A stretch of 7,261 bases of DNA from JASFEQ01 sp050122535 (GTDB lineage Bacteria; Desulfobacterota; DSM-4660; Desulfatiglandales; HGW-15), in assembly GCA_050122535.1 (NCBI GenBank), contig JASFIT010000242.1, positions 1 through 7,261 on the forward strand, read 5' to 3'. This document shows positions 1-4,815 of the stretch, piece by piece. The position numbers and the translations under genes were made by a program. The stretch's first letter is position 1, and every line of letters starts with the position of its first letter. The notes beneath the pieces were generated by a model. It was not told where the DNA came from and made no database searches. It worked only from the letters and a program-made list of their open reading frames with translations.

Positions 1-525
1 GGCCATGGCCAGCCCCAGCCTGGAGCGCGTGATGTAATAGGTGACCCCAATCACGGCCACCACCAAAAACAGGGAGAGATAGTACATGGGGATCATCCGA
101 TTTCCTTCCAGCACCATCAAGCCGTCCGAACCTTCGGTGAGTGAAGGGAGGTTCAATGTGAGATGCTCCATCAGCTTGACCAGGGCAAAGGTAGCCAGAG
201 CAAAGTAGTGGCCTCGCAATCTGAAAAATGGAAAACTGATGATCAGCGCGAATATAACGGCTGCGACGCCCCCGGCGACAAAGGAGATATAGAGGGGCAG
301 ACCCTTGTTCCAGAGGATGCCGAAGGCGTAGGCACCGATTCCGAAAAAGCAGATGTGCCCCATATTAAGGTATCCGGCGTATCCCAACAATAAGTCGATG
401 CTTTGCGCAAGGAGAATATAGAGAAATAAGATGATAAGAAAGGTATTCAGATAGGGCATGTTGAGTGCCGGGAAAATCAAGAGCAAAAGCAGCACAAGCC
501 CCAAAATGACACGATTCATAGACAT
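1..525 (-). CDS. livM: Branched-chain amino acid-type ABC transporter permease LivM, 5' part (gene runs off the left edge)
   Basis: An open frame of 175 codons runs without a stop from 525 to the window edge. It is the N-terminal half or so of a LivM permease, usually about 300-330 residues. LivM pairs with LivH in the inner membrane to form the channel of a HAAT-family importer. The first 40 residues are a hydrophobic segment (MNRVILGLVLLLLLIFPAL). The family signature follows at residues 48-71 (LLGYAGYLNMGH, then FFGIGAYAFGIL), and the conserved RLRGHYFALATFAL at 102-115. A periplasmic loop with LPSLTEGSDGL at 127-137 matches the usual 'LT.G.DGL' region. Two start codons are possible, ATG at 525 or at 519. 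GGGAG lies 5 bases before the first and 11 before the second, so I chose 525. Only 9 bases separate it from livH, so the two are surely co-transcribed and probably translationally coupled. Family assignment is secure; the transported substrate is unknown. Confidence 0.93.
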   Translation of the reverse strand, partial: MSMNRVILGLVLLLLLIFPALNMPYLNTFLIILFLYILLAQSIDLLLGYAGYLNMGHICFFGIGAYAFGILWNKGLPLYISFVAGGVAAVIFALIISFPFFRLRGHYFALATFALVKLMEHLTLNLPSLTEGSDGLMVLEGNRMIPMYYLSLFLVVAVIGVTYYITRSRLGLAMA

Positions 526-534
526 CACCACTCC

Positions 535-1395
535 CTATTTGCCAAACAGCCCCTTCGGGCGAATCAACAGTATACCGACCAGCATGATAAAGGCCGCGGT
601 CTGGCCCCAATGGGGGTCATAGTAGCTCACAATAGATTCTGTCAGACCCAGCAGAATGCCTCCCACCAGGGACCCGATGAGGCTTCCCAAACCCCCGAGC
701 ACAATAATGCAAAGGTACTTGATGGTCACCGATAGGCCCATGTCAGGGGCGATGGACAGAAGCACCACATAGAATACCCCTGCGATACTCGCAAGGAGCG
801 AGCCGATACCAAAGGTAACCGATTTGATCTTGCGGGTGTCTACGCCCACAAGCATGGCCCCTCGTATATTTTGTGCGGTAGCCCGAAGGGCACGGCCTGT
901 GAATGTCTTTTTTAGATAATAATGGATCCCCACGGTGAGCGCCCCGATCATCACCATGGCCAGAAGTCTGAGGTAAGAGAAATAGATATCCCCCCAGAAA
1001 AAGGAAGGCAGGCTGTAGTCAATGCCCTTCTCCTCAGCACCGGCTAAAAAAGAGGTGACATCTTCGATGGTAATGGCAGCCCCGAGGGTCACCAGGACGG
1101 AGGACATGAGCCGAATGTGCTCCTTCTTGGTGGCCAGGGGTCTCATGAGCAAACGATCGAACATGTACCCGAGGAAAAAGGTCATGGGAAGCATGAAGAG
1201 GCCGGTCAAAAATGGGTTGAGACCGGTCGCCTCAAAGACCAGAAAGGTGACCAACCCTCCTAGCATAAGGAATTCGCCGTGGGCAAGATTCAAGACATCG
1301 TTCACCCCAAAGATCAGGGAGAGGCCAAATGCCGCCAAGGCATAGACCCCTCCCTGAAGAATTCCAGCGATAACCAGTTGGATGGCTATTTCCAT
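535..1395 (-). CDS. livH: Branched-chain amino acid-type ABC transporter permease LivH
   Basis: This complete 286-residue inner-membrane permease has the usual LivH length (about 285-300). The N-terminus carries the hallmark GVYALAAFGLSLIFGVND (residues 16-33), followed by NLAHGEFLMLGG (36-47). The cytoplasmic coupling region that contacts the ATPases is at about 167-202 (GRALRATAQN, LVGVDTRKIKSVTFGIGSLLA). The conserved glycine-rich helix is IVLGGLGSLIGSLVGGILLG at 231-250, and the C-terminus ends in the typical RPKGLFGK. Hydrophobic runs suggest about eight membrane segments. The gene starts 24 bases after the binding-protein stop. The ATG at 1395 has no good Shine-Dalgarno sequence, only a weak AAGAAA about 11 bases upstream, so translation may depend on ribosomes arriving from the upstream gene. 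Family members import branched-chain amino acids, but also urea, amides and aromatic acids. The sequence alone does not say which applies here. Confidence 0.96.
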   Translation of the reverse strand: MEIAIQLVIAGILQGGVYALAAFGLSLIFGVNDVLNLAHGEFLMLGGLVTFLVFEATGLNPFLTGLFMLPMTFFLGYMFDRLLMRPLATKKEHIRLMSSVLVTLGAAITIEDVTSFLAGAEEKGIDYSLPSFFWGDIYFSYLRLLAMVMIGALTVGIHYYLKKTFTGRALRATAQNIRGAMLVGVDTRKIKSVTFGIGSLLASIAGVFYVVLLSIAPDMGLSVTIKYLCIIVLGGLGSLIGSLVGGILLGLTESIVSYYDPHWGQTAAFIMLVGILLIRPKGLFGK

Positions 1396-1419
1396 TTCAG
1401 ACTAATTTCTTGGTTCGGC

Positions 1420-2607
1420 CTATGGATTCTTGAATCGATGCAGTTTCAACGCCTTTTCTACAGGATATATGGATACGAATTCGCCCCCTTGGACCTGGCA
1501 AGGCCACGTGCCGAGCGTCCCATAACCCGTGGGAATCACGTAGCTGTCTTTGCCCATGATTTTGATCTTCATGTCCCAAAGGGTATCCATGATTTTTTTC
1601 CTTTTAAGTGTTCCCGCCTTTTCGATTGCCCTTTGGACTCTTGTGTAAGCCCAGTACCGGATGCTCGATTCCATATACTCGCCCCAAGTGAAGCCGGCCC
1701 GCCGGCAGATCTCATTATAGTCTCTGTGGTCTTGGGTATCCCCTTCGAAGTAATAGGCCAACCCTGTAATGTTTTCCGCATAGGGCCCTAAGGCATCAAT
1801 GACATGCTTTGTGACATGCCCAAGGATAACCTCTTTGGGTTTGAACCCGGCCTCCCTCATCTGTTTGAGAAATCCGATCGCGAAACCCATGCTGAGGGCC
1901 TCAATGCAGACGGCATCTGGATTAGCCCTTTTCATCTTGGCAATTATAGGGGCGAAGTTCTTGGTGGGGGGTGGAGCGATCTCGGAGTAAACCACCTTAA
2001 ACCCGTTCTCTTCCAACGCTTCCACCCATCCATTGGTCGCCCCTTTGTTGTGAAGGGTGTCCATGGTGATGGTGGCAAAGGTCTTTAATCCGCCTTTTGC
2101 CTTATAAACCGGGGTGAGACTTTTCCACTCGGCCTCAGCGGGTAGCAACGTGCCCACTCTCCAATAATTATATTTTTTGAAGAGGGCGGCATCATTGGCG
2201 CAGACCATCTGCATGGGAATCTTGTGTTTGGCCGCCACAGTGATAGCCGCATTGGAGATAAAGCTGGAAAAGGGACCCAGGAAGAAAGCGATGTCCGGGT
2301 CAGCCGCCATCTTCTCATAGAATTTTCTGGCATTTTCTTGTTTGCTCGCATCGTCATAAATTTGGATCCTTATGGGGAGCTTTTTCCCATATTCCTTCAC
2401 ATAGATGCCTCCCCTCTCGTTAACCAGGCCAGTCCATGCTTTTGCCAGTTTGTCGAACTCTCCGACGATCCCTTTGAATCTTCCCGAAAGCGCCAGAGTT
2501 GATCCGATCACGATCTCCTTGGGTTCCGCGGCCAGGGCCAAATCGGACGCCACCATTGTAAAGGCGATCAACAAACCCAAACAAAGAACTATTCCCTTTT
2601 TCTTCAT
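1420..2607 (-). CDS. ABC transporter periplasmic substrate-binding protein, LivK/HAAT type
   Basis: This 395-residue type 1 periplasmic binding protein captures the ligand for the LivH/LivM channel. A Sec signal peptide is clear: MKKK, a hydrophobic core at residues 5-20, and an ALA cleavage site before AEPKEIVIG (cut after about residue 26). There is no lipobox, since C9 sits inside the hydrophobic core without small residues before it. The product should therefore be soluble in a Gram-negative periplasm. Mature-domain marks of the family are IVIGSTLALSGRFKG (32-46), the YDDASKQENARKFYEKM helix (84-100), and FFLGPFSSFISNAAITVAAKHKIP (108-131, the ligand-cleft region). The length is typical. 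The ATG at 2607 has a strong GGAGGG at 2614-2619, about 7 bases upstream. As first gene of the operon it would be the most highly translated. Its ligand cannot be read from sequence; the neighbouring CoA ligase and molybdoenzyme make an aromatic or other carboxylic acid plausible, with branched-chain amino acids the alternative. Confidence 0.93.
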   Translation of the reverse strand: MKKKGIVLCLGLLIAFTMVASDLALAAEPKEIVIGSTLALSGRFKGIVGEFDKLAKAWTGLVNERGGIYVKEYGKKLPIRIQIYDDASKQENARKFYEKMAADPDIAFFLGPFSSFISNAAITVAAKHKIPMQMVCANDAALFKKYNYWRVGTLLPAEAEWKSLTPVYKAKGGLKTFATITMDTLHNKGATNGWVEALEENGFKVVYSEIAPPPTKNFAPIIAKMKRANPDAVCIEALSMGFAIGFLKQMREAGFKPKEVILGHVTKHVIDALGPYAENITGLAYYFEGDTQDHRDYNEICRRAGFTWGEYMESSIRYWAYTRVQRAIEKAGTLKRKKIMDTLWDMKIKIMGKDSYVIPTGYGTLGTWPCQVQGGEFVSIYPVEKALKLHRFKNP

Positions 2608-2886
2608 TGATTACCCTCCATCTTTTGTGGGTTTACAAAAATTTCCAGACTTCTAGTCTCTGAACTGAGTTTGACTACCATCCCCCCTTTCCATTTTATG
2701 GTCTTCCCTCTCCTTTTCCTAAGAAACCGGTGACACGCTGATAGAAAAAAGAGCGGGCCGCTGGTAAAAGATTAAACCTGCATTATCGATTATTACTTAA
2801 AATTGACCTTAAATATGATTTTGCTACGTTAAACTTTCACGTCTAACCTTATTTGTCAAGAAGATATAACTCCTGAAAAACTTACG
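2608..2886. other. Non-coding leader region of the transporter operon
   Basis: About 280 bases without a gene lie upstream of the binding-protein start. Read on the minus strand, the distal part (about 2770-2880) is AT-rich and holds the promoter candidates. The proximal part (about 2660-2720) is strongly purine-rich with several G runs. A short hairpin, AGACT-AGA-AGTCT, lies near 2647-2659. I recognise no riboswitch, T-box or operator. Together with the repeat block at 2887-3169 and the short tail at 3170-3274, it makes a 667-base stretch with no credible protein gene. Confidence 0.6.
2812..2859 (-). promoter_or_regulatory. Candidate promoter(s) for the transporter operon
   Basis: The AT-rich stretch upstream of the binding-protein gene offers two sigma-70-like possibilities on the minus strand. 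One has a perfect TTGACA -35 box at 2854-2859, but the bases 17-19 further on match TATAAT poorly (2 of 6 at best). The other has GTGAAA (2835-2840), 17 bases, then CATATT (2812-2817), matching the consensus at 4 of 6 positions in each box. Either would leave an untranslated leader of about 200 bases. This is a weak call, based on box matching only. Confidence 0.3.
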
Positions 2887-2990
2887 CTGTCATCCCCCCC
2901 GCATTAAGTGCGGGACAAACTCCAGGAGGAATCCATTCTACAAGACTCCTGGATACCCGCTCCCTGCCTCCGCAGGGACAAGCTTCGAGG
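2887..2990. repeat. Pair of hairpin repeat modules in opposite orientation
   Basis: Two modules face each other. The first (from TGTCATCC at 2889) contains the hairpin CCCGCA-TTAAG-TGCGGG (2898-2914). The second contains TCCCTGC-CTCC-GCAGGGA (2961-2978). Between them, TCCAGGAG (2921-2928) and CTCCTGGA (2946-2953) form a perfect 8-bp inverted repeat, so the whole block could fold into one branched structure. The TCAT.CC start and ATCCAG end resemble the modules at 2991-3169, so this is probably the same dispersed repeat family. No transposase is nearby. Dispersion in the genome cannot be seen from one window. Confidence 0.7.
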
Positions 2991-3169
2991 CTGTATCGCA
3001 ATTCGTCATCCCGGCCAAATCCCGCGGAGCGGGATGCGAGCCGGGATCCAGAATGATACGACTTTCCGCGGTTTTCCTGGATTCCGGGTCTCACCCCATC
3101 AAGCCTGCCCCGTACTCGATACGGGGTTGGGCTCGCCCGGAATGACGGTTTTGTCGAATTGCGACACAG
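2991..3169. repeat. 179-bp MITE-like element with terminal inverted repeats and nested hairpins
   Basis: The outer arms at 2991-3007 and 3153-3169 are inverted copies matching at 15 of 17 positions (CTGTATCGCAATTCGTC against the complement CTGTGTCGCAATTCGAC). Inside are two modules in opposite orientation, each a hairpin within a hairpin. Module A has outer stem ATCCCGGC/GCCGGGAT (3008-3015, 3040-3047) and inner stem ATCCCGC-GGA-GCGGGAT (3019-3035). Module B has outer stem ATTCCGGG/CCCGGAAT (3081-3088, 3136-3143) and inner stem CCCCGTA-CTCGA-TACGGGG (3108-3126). All four stems are perfect. Both modules read CGTCAT-Y-CCGG ... CCGG-R-ATCCAG when put in the same orientation. Such elements are known as dispersed, non-coding repeats in several bacterial groups (for example dRS3-like repeats in Neisseria). 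A role in mobility, termination or mRNA stability is inference. Confidence 0.8.
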
Positions 3170-3274
3170 TCTCTTTGGGGGTATGAAGTGCTAGAGATAG
3201 AATTAAGCAGAGCGTCGGATTCAAATGTTCACAATTCTCTAGACCACACATCTTTATCTAGTAACATTGGGGGA

Positions 3275-4594
3275 TTATTCCTCCCGGATCAAACGCTTTG
3301 CCTTCAGCTCAAAGCGTGGTAACCCTCCCACCTCAACGATCTCCACATCGGGGGTCACCGTAATCCTGTACTTGAAGGTCTCAACGAACTTGTCAACGGC
3401 CTCCTCTAATTTCTCTTGAGCAATATGGGCCGTATCCGGTTCAATGCGAATCTTGAGGCGTTTTCCACTCCCCATCTTGGGAACCACGATCTGATATTCA
3501 TTTGAGAACGCCGGCACCTCCCGAATGAGGTTTTCAATGGCTGAGGGGAAAATATTGACGCCTGCAAACTGGAACATGTCATCAGAGCGACCCAGGATGC
3601 CTCCATCGAGGCGTAGAAAGGTCCGACCACAATCACAGGTCTCCTTGTTAAAGCGGACCAGATCTTTCATGCGATATCGCAACAGGGGCACGCTTTCTGT
3701 ACAGAGATTAGAAAGGACCAACTCCCCCACTTCTCCATCGGGTACCGGTTTCAGCGTGTCCGGGTCCAGGCACTCTGGATAGAACATGGTATCGATTACG
3801 TGGGTGCCTTTCTGCGCTGTGCACTCGAAGCCAAAATTGGAGATCTCTGTGGAGCCAATGTCGTCATAACATTTGGCGCCCCAGAGCTCTTCAATAGCCT
3901 TTTTGGTGGAAGGCACGTTGGCCCCAGGTTCCCCTGCTGTCACCACCACGCGGACTGAAGAATCTGCCAAGGAAACGCCCATCTCTTTTGCAGCTTCTCC
4001 TAAGTAAAGAAGATATGTGGGCGTGCCACAGACCACCGTGGCGCTCCAATCGAAGACATTCCTCACACGGTCTTTCGAAGACTGGGCACCCCCCGGGACG
4101 ATCATCACCCCCGCTTGCTCCAGGGCCGCTTGAAAACCCCACCAGGCAATGTAGAGGCTGTAGCCAAAGGGGACAAAGAGGATATCTGATGTTTTTATGC
4201 CATAACCATGCATGAAGTGCATGAATTGCTCATAGAAGTGTTTGTACCAGTCCGTCTTGTTCAGGAGAACTTTTACCGGGATGCCTGTAGTTCCTGTGGT
4301 CTGGAACACACGTACGCCTTCTTCAGGGGGAATACAGGGAAAATCACCCCAAGGAGGTTGCTTGGCTTGACTCTCTCGAAGCTCTTCTTTCACAGTAAAT
4401 GGAACATTTTGAATGTCCTCCAGGGATTGAATGTCTGTAGGCTTTACCCCTGCGGCATCATATTTCCTTCGATACATGGGGCTTCGCTCGTAAACATACT
4501 GCATACGTTCCCTAAAGCGCTGAAGCTGTAGTTCCTCCAGTTTCTCCCTGGGAAGGGTCTCCATCTCCCTGTTCCAGTATGTCACCTCTTCCAT
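3275..4594 (-). CDS. Phenylacetate-CoA ligase family (PaaK-like) acyl-CoA synthetase
   Basis: This 439-residue cytoplasmic adenylate-forming enzyme would activate a carboxylic acid with ATP and CoA to its CoA thioester, releasing AMP and pyrophosphate. The PaaK signature is clear in order: YWNREMETLPREKLEELQL (6-24), the phosphate-binding loop QTTGTTGIPVKV (98-109), YDDIGSTEISNFGFEC (243-258), RYRMKDLVRF (307-316), CDCGRT (320-325), GRSDDMFQFAGVNIFPSAIE (335-354), and a C-terminal LPRFELKAKRLI (425-436) with the catalytic lysine (K431 or K433). The length is normal for PaaK (about 430-440). The frame extends to a TTG at 4618, but the Shine-Dalgarno GGGAGG at 4606-4611 lies inside that extension and serves the ATG at 4594. 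That ATG also starts where the family does. Canonical PaaK usually has a YGLSE-type motif where this protein has DIGSTE, so phenylacetate may not be the substrate. Repeats flank the gene on both sides. Family is sure; substrate is not. Confidence 0.93.
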   Translation of the reverse strand: MEEVTYWNREMETLPREKLEELQLQRFRERMQYVYERSPMYRRKYDAAGVKPTDIQSLEDIQNVPFTVKEELRESQAKQPPWGDFPCIPPEEGVRVFQTTGTTGIPVKVLLNKTDWYKHFYEQFMHFMHGYGIKTSDILFVPFGYSLYIAWWGFQAALEQAGVMIVPGGAQSSKDRVRNVFDWSATVVCGTPTYLLYLGEAAKEMGVSLADSSVRVVVTAGEPGANVPSTKKAIEELWGAKCYDDIGSTEISNFGFECTAQKGTHVIDTMFYPECLDPDTLKPVPDGEVGELVLSNLCTESVPLLRYRMKDLVRFNKETCDCGRTFLRLDGGILGRSDDMFQFAGVNIFPSAIENLIREVPAFSNEYQIVVPKMGSGKRLKIRIEPDTAHIAQEKLEEAVDKFVETFKYRITVTPDVEIVEVGGLPRFELKAKRLIREE

Positions 4595-4605
4595 AACCTC
4601 ACTAA

Positions 4606-4611
4606 CCTCCC
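4606..4611 (-). promoter_or_regulatory. Ribosome binding site deciding the CoA ligase start
   Basis: GGGAGG on the minus strand stands 11 bases before the ATG at 4594, a slightly long but workable spacing. A second partial site (GTGAGG) sits just 2 bases before the ATG. The upstream TTG at 4618 has no comparable site, which is why the shorter 439-residue form is preferred. Confidence 0.6.
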
Positions 4612-4671
4612 TGCCCAAGCAAGTCTGCCCTCCTGCCTATCGGAGTGAGACGGACGGTCCTGCATCAAATT

Positions 4672-4757
4672 GGAATAACGAATAATGAATAAGAAATTCC
4701 GAATTTCGAAACTCTCCCTTCTTACTTCCCTGTTCGATGTTCAGTATTCGTTACTCC
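4672..4757. repeat. 86-bp element with 18-bp terminal inverted repeats
   Basis: The left arm GGAATAACGAATAATGAA (4672-4689) and the complement of the right arm (4740-4757) match at 16 of 18 positions. The core between them is AT- and TTCGAA-rich and has no reading frame of note. As single-stranded RNA or DNA it could fold into one long hairpin. It occupies most of the gap between the molybdoenzyme's terminator and the CoA ligase gene, so any promoter for the ligase must lie in or beside it. No clear promoter is visible. It looks like a small non-autonomous mobile or dispersed repeat, but copy number is unknown. Confidence 0.7.
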
Positions 4758-4775
4758 GAGAGCATGTTCTAACAG

Positions 4776-4804
4776 AAAAAACACGGATCCTATCGGTAGG
4801 AACC
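4776..4804 (-). terminator. Probable intrinsic terminator after the molybdoenzyme gene
   Basis: On the minus strand, GGTTCCTA-CCGA-TAGGATCC (4785-4804) forms an 8-bp stem with one T-T mismatch and a four-base loop. After CGTG comes a run of six T (4776-4781). It lies 12 bases past the TAA at 4816-4818, exactly where a rho-independent terminator would be expected. It implies that the CoA ligase downstream is at least partly transcribed separately. The stem is short, so termination may be incomplete. Confidence 0.65.
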
Positions 4805-4815
4805 ATTAGAAAGAT

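Noticed and set aside
1279..1791. 170-codon plus-strand open frame
   Set aside because: It is antisense across the livH/binding-protein junction, both of which are clearly coding on the minus strand; the translation looks like no known family.
2653..2694. Possible 13-codon leader peptide on the minus strand upstream of the binding protein
   Set aside because: The ATG has only a loosely placed purine-rich stretch before it, and the peptide (MERGDGSQTQFRD) has no run of one amino acid that would suggest attenuation. Chance is the simpler explanation.
2887..3169. CRISPR array
   Set aside because: The repeats alternate in orientation, differ in sequence and are unevenly spaced; there are no regular direct repeats with unique spacers and no cas gene.
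2882..3186. Open frames of 70 (minus) and 92 (plus) codons in the intergenic region
   Set aside because: They are translations of the palindromic repeat block, have no domain or good ribosome binding site, and overlap each other. Such frames recur wherever these repeats occur.
3191..3242. Terminator of the CoA ligase gene
   Set aside because: CTAGAGA/TCTCTAG (3191-3197 and 3236-3242) is a perfect 7-bp inverted repeat, but the loop is 38 bases and no T run follows on the minus strand. The hairpin block beyond it may serve instead, which I cannot show.
4595..4618. TTG start giving the CoA ligase eight more residues
   Set aside because: The ribosome binding site GGGAGG lies inside this extension, and the family N-terminus begins at the ATG at 4594.
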